64,000 nt of DNA from Flavobacterium micromati (GTDB taxonomy: Bacteria > Bacteroidota > Bacteroidia > Flavobacteriales > Flavobacteriaceae): positions 248,001-312,000 of the forward strand of contig NZ_FQWF01000002.1 of NCBI RefSeq assembly GCF_900129585.1, read 5' to 3'. Positions 52,410-62,562 of this stretch are shown piece after piece. The position numbers and the translations under genes are program-made. Below the pieces are notes generated by a model. It made no database searches, was not told where the DNA came from, and saw nothing but the letters and a program-made list of their open reading frames with translations. The first letter of the stretch is position 1. Every line of letters begins with the position of its first letter.

Positions 52410-53489
52410 ATGACAGCATTAAAAAGAAGCTTTTTAATTACAATTTTATTTCTAACTGCATTTTGCTATAGTCAGGCCGTTCGCAAGTATTCAAATGAAT
52501 TTATGAATATTGGCGTTGATGCAGCTGCACTTGGAATGGCGAATACCGTTGTGGCTTCCACAAATGATGTTAATTCAGGTTACTGGAATCCAGCTGGACT
52601 TATTAAGCTTGAAGATCATCAGGCATCAGTAATGCATGCAAGCTATTTTGCTAATATTGCACAATATGACTATTTAGCTTACGCCAGTCCAATTGATGAT
52701 CGCAGTGCATGGGGATTTTCGGTGATCCGTTTTGGGGTTGATGACATTTTAAATACAACTGAACTAATAGATAGCCAAGGCAATATTGACTACAACCGCA
52801 TCAGTCTTTTTTCGACAGCTGATTATGGCTTTACTTTTTCTTATGCTCGAAAACTTCCCGTTCCCGGCTTCCAATATGGAGTAAATGCTAAGATCATCCG
52901 TCGTATTATAGGAGATTTTGCTAATTCATGGGGATTTGGTTTTGACGCAGGAATTCAATTTGAGAAAAATAACTGGCAATTTGGTTTGATGCTCCGCGAT
53001 ATAACCACAACGTATAATGTGTGGAGTATTGACGAAAAAGAATATCAAAAAATCGCAAATGCTATTCCGGGAGAAAATCAAGATTTACCTGAAAGCACTG
53101 AGATTACGATACCAAAAGCACAATTAGGGATTGCAAAGAAATTTATAATTAGATATGACTACAGTATTTTGGCTGCAGCCAATATGAACATGCGATTTGC
53201 TCAAACCAATGATATTATTTCTACAGATGTTTTGAGTATCGATCCAGCTTTAGGGCTTGAATTTGGTTACACAAATTTGGTTTTCGTTCGTGCGGGCGCG
53301 GGAAATTTTCAAAACATACAGCAATTAGACAATACCGAAAGAGTAGGTTTTCAACCTAACATAGGACTTGGTTTTAAATATAAAGGTGTGCAAATAGATT
53401 ATGCGTTAACTGATTTAGGTAATCAAAGTGCCGCCTTGTATTCTAACATTTTTTCGGTAAAGGTCGATTTGGGATTGTTTAGAAGATAA
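52410..53489 (+). CDS. PorV/PorQ-like outer-membrane protein
   Basis: 359 residues with a signal peptide (ending CYSQA). The mature protein is beta-rich with KYSNEFMNIGVDAAALGMANT and NDVNSGYWNPAGL, the UPF0164/PorV opening, then many alternating strands to VKVDLGLFRR. PorV is part of the type IX secretion system and shuttles cargo to the surface, so a role in T9SS or a related barrel function is likely, but no other T9SS gene is nearby. Confidence 0.75.
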   Translation: MTALKRSFLITILFLTAFCYSQAVRKYSNEFMNIGVDAAALGMANTVVASTNDVNSGYWNPAGLIKLEDHQASVMHASYFANIAQYDYLAYASPIDDRSAWGFSVIRFGVDDILNTTELIDSQGNIDYNRISLFSTADYGFTFSYARKLPVPGFQYGVNAKIIRRIIGDFANSWGFGFDAGIQFEKNNWQFGLMLRDITTTYNVWSIDEKEYQKIANAIPGENQDLPESTEITIPKAQLGIAKKFIIRYDYSILAAANMNMRFAQTNDIISTDVLSIDPALGLEFGYTNLVFVRAGAGNFQNIQQLDNTERVGFQPNIGLGFKYKGVQIDYALTDLGNQSAALYSNIFSVKVDLGLFRR

Positions 53490-53577
53490 TTTTTCCAACT
53501 AAATAATTCTGCACAAACAAAATATAAATGCTATTAATCCATTGGTGTCGTAAAGACTCCAATTTTAAATTTTATCT

Positions 53578-54717
53578 GTGAATTTCATATCTATAAAAAA
53601 TAAAATATTTTTTCTTTTCCTATTTTTAACTATTGTTACGAGTTATGGGCAAACTATTTCCTTGTCAAAAGATGCACATGTCAGCGTCCTTAGCTGTGGA
53701 ACAGGAAATGAAGTGTATTCTCTTTTTGGACACACAGCACTACGAGTTCAAGATAGTTTAAATGGGATTGACTTAGTTTACAACTATGGAGCTTTTGATT
53801 TTAACACTCCAAATTTCATTATGAAATTTACCAAAGGAGACTTACAGTATTTTGCAGTAGTCAACTCGTTTAGTGATTTTATAAATCAATATCATTACGA
53901 AAAAAGAAGTGTTTACGAGCAAGAATTAGATATCGCAACAGAACTGAAACAACAACTTTTTGACAACCTCAACACTTCTCTTGTCTCAGGAGAGAGCAAT
54001 TACACTTATAAATTTATTGATAAAAACTGTACCTCGATGGTTGTGGATATTGTCAATAAAACATTAGGAAGTACTGTTATTACAAAAAAAGAAGATACTA
54101 ATCTCACCTATAGAAGTATTTTGTATCCTTACTTTGACGGACATTTTTATGAAAAATTAGGAACTAGTATCATTTTTGGTACCAAAGTAGATCAAAAAGG
54201 AACTCAAATTTTTCTACCACTTGAACTAAAGAAGAGTTTGGAAACAATTACTTTTCGTAATCAAATATTAGCAAAAGAAAGCAAAACATTGTTAGATTAT
54301 AAAAATGAAGTTCCTTTTTCATGGTGGAACAACACCTATACTTATCTTATATTATTACTACTCATTATTAGTGTGAACAAGAAAAGTACATCACTATTTT
54401 ACCTTAGTTTAATGGCAGTTATAGGTCTGTTTTTTGGCTTTGTTGGATTTTATTCCCAGCATCTCGAACTCGGTTATAACTATAATATTCTATTGTTTAA
54501 TCCCGCTTTATTAGGACTATTATATTTATTTTGGACAAAAAACAGACAAGCACTTTATATATTAGCGCTTTTAAATCTACTTTGTCTAGTTGTGTATTTT
54601 TTGATTATAATCAACAAAGCGCATTTGATTTTAGTTTTACCATTGATTATAACAAACGCAATATTGATCAGTAGAATATTAATTGAGAATAGAAAGAGAA
54701 TTCCAGTGATTATCTAG
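53578..54717 (+). CDS. DUF4105 domain membrane protein
   Basis: 379 residues. A signal peptide or first helix (KIFFLFLFLTIVTSYGQ), then a periplasmic DUF4105 domain (SVLSCGTGNEVYSLFGHTALRV with GH-T-A-L-R-V, NYGAFDF, YTYKFIDKNCTSM) and four to five C-terminal helices. The start is GTG at 53578. DUF4105 is a papain-like fold family; GH and Cys in NCTSM could be the active pair. Function unproven. Confidence 0.8.
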   Translation: MNFISIKNKIFFLFLFLTIVTSYGQTISLSKDAHVSVLSCGTGNEVYSLFGHTALRVQDSLNGIDLVYNYGAFDFNTPNFIMKFTKGDLQYFAVVNSFSDFINQYHYEKRSVYEQELDIATELKQQLFDNLNTSLVSGESNYTYKFIDKNCTSMVVDIVNKTLGSTVITKKEDTNLTYRSILYPYFDGHFYEKLGTSIIFGTKVDQKGTQIFLPLELKKSLETITFRNQILAKESKTLLDYKNEVPFSWWNNTYTYLILLLLIISVNKKSTSLFYLSLMAVIGLFFGFVGFYSQHLELGYNYNILLFNPALLGLLYLFWTKNRQALYILALLNLLCLVVYFLIIINKAHLILVLPLIITNAILISRILIENRKRIPVII

Positions 54718-54863
54718 AAAAAAACACTGAAAAATTAAATTTAGTATTAAAAACGCAGTATAGATTGAGTCAATTATAAAGAGGGCATTTAGCAGAAACT
54801 TATATATTCTTAAATTTCATGTATGGTTTAAAGACAACAACATTTTATTTGACTACTTAAATT

Positions 54864-56258
54864 TTATTGTCCTCTATAAAATAATACAGTCGTTATTGTT
54901 TTAAAAGCAATGTTTAAATCTAGGTAAATACTACGATGTTTAATGTAATAAAGATCATATTGCAATTTTATCAAACTGTCATCGATACTTTCCCCGTAGG
55001 AATAATTAACTTGCGCCCAACCTGTAAGTCCTGGTTTTATCACATGTCGCGTTTCATAAAAAGGCATTATAGTAGCAATTTCTTTTACAAAAACTGGACG
55101 TTCAGGACGAGGTCCTATAACTGCCATGTCTCCTTTTAAAATATTGACAAACTGCGGAAACTCATCAATTCTAGTTTTGCGTAAAAACTTACCAAAGCTT
55201 GTTACACGCACATCATTAACGGAAGTAAACACAGCTCCATTTGCTTCTGCATTTTTAACCATTGTGCGAAATTTCAAGATTTTAAAAATGATTCCATCCA
55301 TTCCGACGCGTTCTTGTGTATAAAATAGTTGTCCCCTATTTGCCATCGCATTTCCTACTAAAATTAACGGCAAAATTATCAAACCAATTCCTAAACCCAC
55401 AAATGAGATTGCTATTTCGAAAATACGTACAATTATCAAGTAAAGTCTGTTTTGATTACTGCGGCTAAAAGGGAAAAAACGATAAAAATCTCTTGACATA
55501 AATTGGACTGGAATACGTTGCGTTATACTTTCATAAACTTGAGTATATTCTCGTATAATGTTTCCCGACTCTAATAGATGAAGTAACTGCTGGTACAAAT
55601 CTGGCGTGATTCCGTCTGTTTTTTGTGAAGCAATCACAATTTCAACTTTGCCATTTTCCTTGACAAACGTAAACATATTATCTCGTTCAATACGTTGCAC
55701 ATGCTTATAATCAATAGTGTTTTCCTCGATCAAATCTGTACTTACGTAACCTATTATTTTATAATGTGGATCTATGTTCTCCAGACCCTCAATCAGTTCT
55801 TGCAGTTGATCTTGATCACATATTAAAATTGCTTTTTGAAAAAATCTATTAGACGCTAAAAATTTAACGTACATCATTCGCCACGTGAACAATGCCAAAA
55901 ATGTAACTGCAAAAAATAATAAAATCTGGATTCGGTTTGAAGGTAATTGTGGGGAAAAAAATGGTGTCAAAAGATAAACTAAAACAGTAGTAGAAACCGT
56001 TAAAAGAATGCTTTTTAAAACTTGGAATTGATTACTAGCAACTTGGAGATTATACATTTCGAAAATTGACCCAAAAGCATTGATGTAAATACCTAGAACA
56101 ATTGCCCAATAATAATTAGAGGCAGAAATAACAAAATAATCGAACTCAAAGAAAATTCCAGTGATATATAAAGCGACCAAAACAGATAATACATCAAAAA
56201 TACGAAGAATCATTTTTCGCTCTGAAATTTCGAAGTGTATATTTGAAATGGAAAACAT
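54864..56258 (-). CDS. Undecaprenyl-phosphate sugar-1-phosphate transferase (WcaJ/WbaP type)
   Basis: 464 residues. Four N-terminal helices, a soluble CoA-binding-like middle (residues about 140-250) and the C-terminal bacterial sugar transferase domain with FYTQERVGMDGIIFKILKFRTM, LPQFVNILKGDMAVIGPRPERP and a final KTITTVLFYRG. It loads the first sugar phosphate onto undecaprenyl phosphate and so starts the glycan. I chose the ATG at 56258 (MFSISNIHFEISERK); the frame also opens at 56285. It is last on the minus strand of the polysaccharide locus, 206 bases from wzy. Confidence 0.9.
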   Translation of the reverse strand: MFSISNIHFEISERKMILRIFDVLSVLVALYITGIFFEFDYFVISASNYYWAIVLGIYINAFGSIFEMYNLQVASNQFQVLKSILLTVSTTVLVYLLTPFFSPQLPSNRIQILLFFAVTFLALFTWRMMYVKFLASNRFFQKAILICDQDQLQELIEGLENIDPHYKIIGYVSTDLIEENTIDYKHVQRIERDNMFTFVKENGKVEIVIASQKTDGITPDLYQQLLHLLESGNIIREYTQVYESITQRIPVQFMSRDFYRFFPFSRSNQNRLYLIIVRIFEIAISFVGLGIGLIILPLILVGNAMANRGQLFYTQERVGMDGIIFKILKFRTMVKNAEANGAVFTSVNDVRVTSFGKFLRKTRIDEFPQFVNILKGDMAVIGPRPERPVFVKEIATIMPFYETRHVIKPGLTGWAQVNYSYGESIDDSLIKLQYDLYYIKHRSIYLDLNIAFKTITTVLFYRGQ

Positions 56259-56491
56259 CTTTAACAATTTGCAATTGAACCGCAATTTACGGCTTTTGCT
56301 GATTATAATTTTAGAAACAATTCAATAATTAATAGACAAAATTTAATAAAAAGCCGATGATAAGGGATGTTTCAACAAAAAAGTAAGTAAAGATGTTGTA
56401 ATTTAATAATTAAATGAAATTTTAGATTGAATTCATTATGAAATTACTAATTACATTAGAGGCATTAAAATAAAATGCATTATTGACACGA

Positions 56492-57832
56492 TTAATCTTC
56501 CTTGCTTTTACGGAAACTAAATTGAACATTTAGTAGAGATAATGAATACACAAAAGCTGGAGCTGCAATGCGCATAGCAGCATGATTAATTGTTAAAAAC
56601 CAAAAAGCAACAAAACACATTAGAAATAAGTTGAACTGATTTTCGATGTACAATAGTAAGGGTGTTATAATTAGTATTAATAATCCCATCACTCCCATCA
56701 TTCCATGTTCTGCTAGTAAGCGCGTTATCTCATTGTGTGATGCGGCCTTTATACCCGTTTCTGCCTCTCGTGTTTCGGCGCCTTTACCAACACCAACACC
56801 AAAAACAGGATTTTTCAAAAACATATTAATTTCATTTTCTGCAATTTGCTCTCTACCAGTAAACTGACTTTTTTTTACTCGTCCTGCTGCATCTTGATTT
56901 GAATATCTTTTATCAATAAGTCCACCGGTTTGTAGAGAAGTATAAGTCCAAGTACCAACCATTGCAAACGCTACAAAAACAATAATAAAATTCATTTTTA
57001 ATTTACCTCCTTGATTAGATTTGAAATATAAAAAAGTCAATAATAAAATAATCATAACAAATCCAGTGATCATTCCTCCACGAGAGAAAGTCAACATCCC
57101 GCGATATGTAATATTTAAAGCTAGAATCAAATTAACTGCGATTTGGAACTTAGTTTTAGATTCCAACATAAATCTAGAAAAGAAAATAAACATACCTAAA
57201 CCTAATACGGTTGCGACTTGATTAGGTCCAAAGCCTCCAGAAGTCGTAAAATTAGATTCAGTTCCTGTAATTACTTCTTGCAGATTTGGTGTGTAAAATT
57301 TTAAATAAACTACGCAAGTAACGATAGGCAAACCCATACTGAGTAAAATCCTATTCATATCCGCAAGTAAGATCTTTCGTTTAAAAGTATAAAGAGATGC
57401 CAATGCTAAACACACCGGTCCCGAAAGATTAAATGCTATCGCTTTCCGAATGTCAGTATCAAAATTTAAAGAAGAAGTTGAAATAATTACACTAGGAACT
57501 AATAATAATATAAAAATCCAATAAGGCAGTGCTCCACGTGAAAATCCACTGTAATACATTCCTATCAACATAAAAAAGATCACGCCGTACTTAGAAATCT
57601 CGTATAGCGGATTCCCGCCAGTCATTCTCAGGAAAACTTCGCTTCCTACTATGTATGCCGCTGCAAGTAGCACTTCATTGTTTCTATTCTGTTTTTTTAT
57701 GATATAAATAGTCCAAAAAATAAAAATAGAATAACCGTAAATTTTTGATGAAAAAGGCAATAAATAACCTAATGCACCAATTATTGTATGGAAAAGAATT
57801 AAATAGAGATAGGAAAGATCCTCTTTTTTCAT
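56492..57832 (-). CDS. O-antigen polymerase/ligase-type membrane protein (Wzy/WaaL family)
   Basis: 446 residues with about twelve hydrophobic segments and a large periplasmic loop. The loop has GVGVGKGAETREAETG and AASHNEITRLLAEHGMMGVMG, the conserved Wzy_C pattern with an H-N-x-x-x-x-x-x-E-H-G motif. Members either polymerise O-units or ligate them to lipid A-core; which one is unclear. It starts 2 bases before the GT4 gene's stop at 57835, so they are one operon. Confidence 0.85.
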   Translation of the reverse strand: MKKEDLSYLYLILFHTIIGALGYLLPFSSKIYGYSIFIFWTIYIIKKQNRNNEVLLAAAYIVGSEVFLRMTGGNPLYEISKYGVIFFMLIGMYYSGFSRGALPYWIFILLLVPSVIISTSSLNFDTDIRKAIAFNLSGPVCLALASLYTFKRKILLADMNRILLSMGLPIVTCVVYLKFYTPNLQEVITGTESNFTTSGGFGPNQVATVLGLGMFIFFSRFMLESKTKFQIAVNLILALNITYRGMLTFSRGGMITGFVMIILLLTFLYFKSNQGGKLKMNFIIVFVAFAMVGTWTYTSLQTGGLIDKRYSNQDAAGRVKKSQFTGREQIAENEINMFLKNPVFGVGVGKGAETREAETGIKAASHNEITRLLAEHGMMGVMGLLILIITPLLLYIENQFNLFLMCFVAFWFLTINHAAMRIAAPAFVYSLSLLNVQFSFRKSKED

Positions 57833-57834
57833 TT

Positions 57835-58914
57835 TTAAGATTTAATTGACTTGTATTCTTGCAATAGTAATTGAATGATTTTTTCTTTAGAATACGTTTT
57901 CATCACTTTTTGGTGCAAATTTAAACCTATTTGCAGACGGATTTCAGCGTTACTGGTCAAAATATGAAGTTGCTCTTTTAACTCCTCCTTATCGTGAGGA
58001 TGAAAAAGCAAACCAGAGAAATTATGTGAAATAAGTGTTGAACAATAACCAACATTAGTTGACAAAACTGCTAATTTTGCTAATCCATATTCTAGTAAGG
58101 CAACAGGAAAACCTTCATCTGTAGACGCAAGTATTCCAATTGTAGCTTGAGATAAAATATGCTGAATATCATTTTGAGCATCGTATATAAAAACAGAATC
58201 ATGCAACTCATTACTATTTATATAGTCTTTTAACGCGCTGGAATAACCATCGTGAAAATCTTTTCCAATAAAGTGCATACTCCAACCTAGCTTGTATAAT
58301 TGTAATTCATTGAATGCACAGAGAAGTGCAATATGATTTTTAGGCTTTTTTAGATTGGCTACACACACGAGCCGTTTTCCTAATTGTCCTCTCAGTACAG
58401 TTTGTCGAGAATTTAAATGAGGAACTTCTGCAAAGTTAGGTATGAAAACAACTTTTTTAGTAAATAAATTTCTTTCTGCCCATTTTTTCATTTTTGGATT
58501 CACAACAAAAATTGCTGAAAATGATAATGAAGCCATTACCAAAATAAGATTATTCGTTTTACTCTGTTTAACTCTGGCACCATAATGATCGTGCCAAATC
58601 AACTTGATAGTTGGATAAATCAATTTGAGTAAAAAAGCTGTAAAGAACGAGGTACCGTGCGCATGAACAATTTCAATTTTGTTCTTTCTAACGTAATTTC
58701 GGAGTTTTAATAAAGCGCTAAAATCTATTGCTCTTTTTTTGTTTAAAAATAAATAAGGAACATTTTTGTTGATTTGGTTTCGTAAGTTTCCCTCTTTTCG
58801 GGTTGCCACCAATGCCGAGAATTTGATTTCATTTGCTAAAGCATTTGCGTAACCAACAGCCATACGCTCTGCTCCGCCAGCATCGAGAGAGTCTATGATT
58901 TGAATAATGCGCAT
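57835..58914 (-). CDS. Glycosyltransferase family 4
   Basis: 359 residues. RIIQIIDSLDAGGAERMAVG opens the GT-B enzyme (GGAER loop) and EGFPVALLEYGLAKLAVL is the E-x7-E site that binds the donor nucleotide-sugar, with VHAHGTSFF in between. The gene shares 1 base with the upstream GT4 gene (58914). Donor and acceptor are unknown; it likely extends the glycan of this locus. Confidence 0.87.
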   Translation of the reverse strand: MRIIQIIDSLDAGGAERMAVGYANALANEIKFSALVATRKEGNLRNQINKNVPYLFLNKKRAIDFSALLKLRNYVRKNKIEIVHAHGTSFFTAFLLKLIYPTIKLIWHDHYGARVKQSKTNNLILVMASLSFSAIFVVNPKMKKWAERNLFTKKVVFIPNFAEVPHLNSRQTVLRGQLGKRLVCVANLKKPKNHIALLCAFNELQLYKLGWSMHFIGKDFHDGYSSALKDYINSNELHDSVFIYDAQNDIQHILSQATIGILASTDEGFPVALLEYGLAKLAVLSTNVGYCSTLISHNFSGLLFHPHDKEELKEQLHILTSNAEIRLQIGLNLHQKVMKTYSKEKIIQLLLQEYKSIKS

Positions 58915-60029
58915 TACAGTAAAAGTTTTTTTATTTCTGATTCAAAAATGTCAGTTGTGTATTTTCGAGACCATTCTAGTCCACTACTTTGCTTCTCATC
59001 ATAAAGACGTTGGTTATTTAAAACGCTTTCAATTTGCAAAACATCACTATCTAAATCCATATCAAGTAACACACCTCGATTTCCATTGTCTAGCATATAA
59101 GGGACACAAGATATTTTTGTAGCAATAGGAACGCAACCCCAAAACATTCCCTCCGCAATCACTTTCGGCCAGCCTTCACTGTCAGAAGGTAAAATTACAA
59201 AATGACTTTGCTGATACGCTTTTTGAATTGTTTCTTTTGTCTGATTTCCTTTAAATGTGATTCTATTTTGTAAATTGTTATCGCTACAGTATTTCTCTAT
59301 TATATCTCTTTCATACCCATCTCCATAAAGCGTTAAAATAACATTATATCCTTTTTGGATTAATTTTTCAACTAGTCGAATAGCGTACAAAGGATTTTTT
59401 CCAGCGACTAGTGTACCTACAAAAACAAACTCAATGGCTTGGTTCAAGTTTCTTTTTTTGATTAATTTTTTGTCCGCTTCAGCATAAGTTGCTGTAAAAA
59501 ATGGCTTTATATTTTTAGTAGTTCCCTCCCATTGGCCGTAAACCAAAACCTGCATGTTACGGGTTAAAAAAGTATTCGACAAAATCCATTGCTGCAATTT
59601 ATAAGTCCACGGCTGATTTGATTTGGGATCCCAATTTCCGGCATATTTAGCTGTTTTGAATTTTGATGGAAATGCAATTTGGACTAGGCATCCTAGCAAA
59701 CCAATATTCCCTGGACAGCGCAAATGAATATGATCAGCGTATTGCATTGCTTTATAAATTTGCAAACTGATTTTAGGGATTTTTATAACGCTATGAAATA
59801 ATCCTTTTAAACTTAAAATATCGAACGTATTTATTGCAATAAAATTAATTTTTGGATGAGTGTAAGCCCTATCAACCGCAGTTATTTCTGTAGAACTTAT
59901 TGGCGCCACTATTACTAATTCAAAAACATTTTTTGCCCAAATATTCATTTCATCAACATACGGCGCATAAGCAAAATATTGATTTTGCTCAATTACATGC
60001 GGAACATGAGTGATGATGGCGAATTTCAT
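58914..60029 (-). CDS. Glycosyltransferase family 4
   Basis: 371 residues from the ATG at 60029 (MKFAIITHVPHV); a longer frame from 60071 adds 14 polar residues (VELTNQQTKNQTI) that overlap the next gene, so it is probably not used. The donor site is SEGWPKVIAEGMFWGCVPI (E-x7-E type) and FVGTLVAGKNP starts the second domain. It is coupled both ways: TAATG with the upstream GT2 gene, and 1 base with the downstream GT4 gene. Confidence 0.85.
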   Translation of the reverse strand: MKFAIITHVPHVIEQNQYFAYAPYVDEMNIWAKNVFELVIVAPISSTEITAVDRAYTHPKINFIAINTFDILSLKGLFHSVIKIPKISLQIYKAMQYADHIHLRCPGNIGLLGCLVQIAFPSKFKTAKYAGNWDPKSNQPWTYKLQQWILSNTFLTRNMQVLVYGQWEGTTKNIKPFFTATYAEADKKLIKKRNLNQAIEFVFVGTLVAGKNPLYAIRLVEKLIQKGYNVILTLYGDGYERDIIEKYCSDNNLQNRITFKGNQTKETIQKAYQQSHFVILPSDSEGWPKVIAEGMFWGCVPIATKISCVPYMLDNGNRGVLLDMDLDSDVLQIESVLNNQRLYDEKQSSGLEWSRKYTTDIFESEIKKLLL

Positions 60030-61030
60030 TATTGTTTGATTCTTGGTTTGTTGATTAGTAAGCTCCACCAACCTGCAGTTCGACCCACAGCTTCAGTGAA
60101 AGCCTCTTGGCGTGAGGTGCTGGTAAATGTATTGCTAAATCGAATCAATGTCAAAAGTATAGTAATTGAATGCCATTTTAGCTTATGTATTAATAATGGT
60201 TTAGGGTTTTTAGTGCGCCAAACGTACCATCCGTTCCTCACTACCATTTTCCCATATTGATATTGATTAGGTCTGCCAGAAGCATCATGATAATGATATA
60301 ATTGCGCCGCAGTATTCAAATACAAATTTCCTGTTTTAGCCACTCGCAAAGTAAAATCAGCATCTTCATATAAACCGTATCCTTCAAAATAAGTAGAAAA
60401 TTGCATGGTTTCAAATACTTTTTTCTTGAAAGAAGAAACACCACCCATCAGCATTTCAACTTGGTAAATTTTATTACTTGGAGGCAAGAAACCTACACTT
60501 CGACCATGCGAATATAACGATGAATATCCCGGCGGACAATTACTATCTAATCCTAGTTTTTTTCGCAATACAAAACGACTTCCATCTTTGCGCTTCCAAC
60601 CATCATAATAATATTCATCTGATTTGGGTTTATAATCTAATCCTACAAATTCACATTTAGTTTCGTCAATAATATATCCGCCAACCCCGAGAGCTTCGGG
60701 ATAAATAGTATACGTTTTTAATAATTCCTGAAAATAATTTTCTGTTAAAACCGTATCGTCATCCAAAAAACAAATTATATCAGCATCGATGTCAACTTTT
60801 TTAATTCCAAAATTCCTTTGTCTTGTCAAACCACGACATTCTTCTGGAACAAGAAAATAATTTAAATTAGTAAACCTATTTTGATCGAGAATATCTTTAG
60901 TTTCAGTGTTTGTAGAACCGTCAATTATTAAAATCTCATTTGGATACAAACTTTGGGTTGCGACTGATTGTAATAATTTCAGCAAAGGCAACGGGCGCAT
61001 ATATGTGCAAATAATTAAAGAAAATTTCAT
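60029..61030 (-). CDS. Glycosyltransferase family 2
   Basis: 333 residues. SLIICTYMRPLP opens, the metal site is CFLDDDTV, and the acceptor loop is GYGLYEDADFTLRVAKTGNL. The C-terminal region (HKLKWHSITILLTLIRFSN) is basic and hydrophobic, possibly membrane-associated. The gene overlaps the next one upstream by 4 bases (ATGA) and starts the coupled run of transferases. Donor unknown. Confidence 0.87.
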   Translation of the reverse strand: MKFSLIICTYMRPLPLLKLLQSVATQSLYPNEILIIDGSTNTETKDILDQNRFTNLNYFLVPEECRGLTRQRNFGIKKVDIDADIICFLDDDTVLTENYFQELLKTYTIYPEALGVGGYIIDETKCEFVGLDYKPKSDEYYYDGWKRKDGSRFVLRKKLGLDSNCPPGYSSLYSHGRSVGFLPPSNKIYQVEMLMGGVSSFKKKVFETMQFSTYFEGYGLYEDADFTLRVAKTGNLYLNTAAQLYHYHDASGRPNQYQYGKMVVRNGWYVWRTKNPKPLLIHKLKWHSITILLTLIRFSNTFTSTSRQEAFTEAVGRTAGWWSLLINKPRIKQ

Positions 61031-62562
61031 GATTTTGCTTTTAATTGATTAGCCCAGAACACACTTTGTTTCCATTGTTTTTGGAAATAAAGCAAGTAAC
61101 TTAATGGATTTTTAATCTTTTGATGTTTGTAATATTTTAAAAACAAAGTTGTTTTGTAACCTAAAAGTTGCTGTTTTGTATTATTGCTGAGAATATACAA
61201 CATAACGGTTGGCGAAGGCTTAGGTTGCACTTTATCATCTCGCCAAAGTAATTGTGGTTTTGTTCGGAAGCCACCAATTGGTGCTTTCAGATGCAGAATT
61301 TCAGGATGCGGCAAATACAAAACGTCGTGACCTTGATGTCGTAATTGCATGCCAAAATCATTGTCCTCGCCATAACCAAATTCAAATCCCATATTAAATT
61401 TGGTGTTTTGTAAAATTGCTGCTTTTACTAAACTGCATCCTGAACCAAAACTTCCCCATTGCATCACATTCTTATATATGTGATTCTCTCCTTTTTGCAA
61501 ACAGCTAAGAGTTGCCATATTCGTTCCAAAATCTATTATCGTTTCAAGAGCATTATTTAAAAAGTCATTGGCAAGTTTGATGTCATCATCTGCTAGGAAA
61601 ACCCATTCACTTTCAACTTGGCTTAAAGCCAAATTTCTAGCGTTACACGCACCAGCTTGATGAATAAAAAAATGTTGGATTTTAAAAGGCCACTTCTCGT
61701 TGTAGATATATTCTAAATTGCTTTTGCTTAATGGATCTGGATTTTGCTCGACGATTATGATTTTTTCAGGCAAATGTGTTTGAACTGCAAAGTCTTTTAG
61801 AACAACATACAAATAATCTTCTCTACCAATTGTAGGTATAATTACATCAACAGTTTTCTTATCAATAACCGTTTTAGACGATTTGATTGCAATGTGATCT
61901 AAATTAATTCTTCTACTATTTCTCTTCTTATAAAAAAACGAAAAAATCATTGGAAACAAAGGAAATTTTAAATCATAGATCAACATATTAAAAAACAATA
62001 AAAATAGCCATCTGGTTTTGTAATGTTGTTTTACAAACCGAAAAAGAGTGTAAATTGACGCGCTATTTTTAGAAAATATTTGTTGATTTTTTAAAAGTGC
62101 AGGTTCTGAGTAGCACAATAATCCGTATGGCATCGATAATTTAGCCACCGAGTTGAGATAGTAATCAAAGTCTTGCCCGGGCAAAATTTTATCCTTTATC
62201 GCGTTAATTACAGTTGCGTGAATAGCGCCTACTTCACAACACATCTGCCAAGTAGCAAAAGAAACTTTCTTATTGCTATTTGCAAATAAAGACTCTTCAA
62301 CGTAGCCAATTTCATTGCCGATGTAACTTTGAGATGAATAGGAAAGCATCATTTTATTGTGATGCAATAACAAGGGTATTGCATCTAAATTCAAATTTTC
62401 TTTTAAAGCTATGTTACACCAAACTATTGTAGCATCAGGGAACTGCTGTGCTAAAACTGAAAGACCATTGGCAATTGTTCCATTAGAATTAAATGCTATT
62501 GACTGATTATCCGCTGTGATTATAGCAGAAATTTTAGAACCCGAATGATAAACTACAATCAA
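61027..62562 (-). CDS. Two-part glycosyltransferase: unknown N-terminal domain plus GT2 domain
   Basis: 511 residues. A standard GT2 domain starts about residue 237 (TVDVIIPTIGRED), with the metal site LADDDI (D325-D327), CNARNLALS and the acceptor motif GYGEDNDFGMQLR. The first 236 residues have no recognised domain. Within them GQDFDYYLNSVAKL and the Trp-rich, Cys-containing FATWQMCCEVGAI look like an altered acceptor half of a second GT-A fold, with a hydrophobic stretch at about 186-212 that may bind membrane. Overlaps of 4 bases on both sides show tight coupling. Confidence 0.78.
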   Translation of the reverse strand: MIVVYHSGSKISAIITADNQSIAFNSNGTIANGLSVLAQQFPDATIVWCNIALKENLNLDAIPLLLHHNKMMLSYSSQSYIGNEIGYVEESLFANSNKKVSFATWQMCCEVGAIHATVINAIKDKILPGQDFDYYLNSVAKLSMPYGLLCYSEPALLKNQQIFSKNSASIYTLFRFVKQHYKTRWLFLLFFNMLIYDLKFPLFPMIFSFFYKKRNSRRINLDHIAIKSSKTVIDKKTVDVIIPTIGREDYLYVVLKDFAVQTHLPEKIIIVEQNPDPLSKSNLEYIYNEKWPFKIQHFFIHQAGACNARNLALSQVESEWVFLADDDIKLANDFLNNALETIIDFGTNMATLSCLQKGENHIYKNVMQWGSFGSGCSLVKAAILQNTKFNMGFEFGYGEDNDFGMQLRHQGHDVLYLPHPEILHLKAPIGGFRTKPQLLWRDDKVQPKPSPTVMLYILSNNTKQQLLGYKTTLFLKYYKHQKIKNPLSYLLYFQKQWKQSVFWANQLKAKS

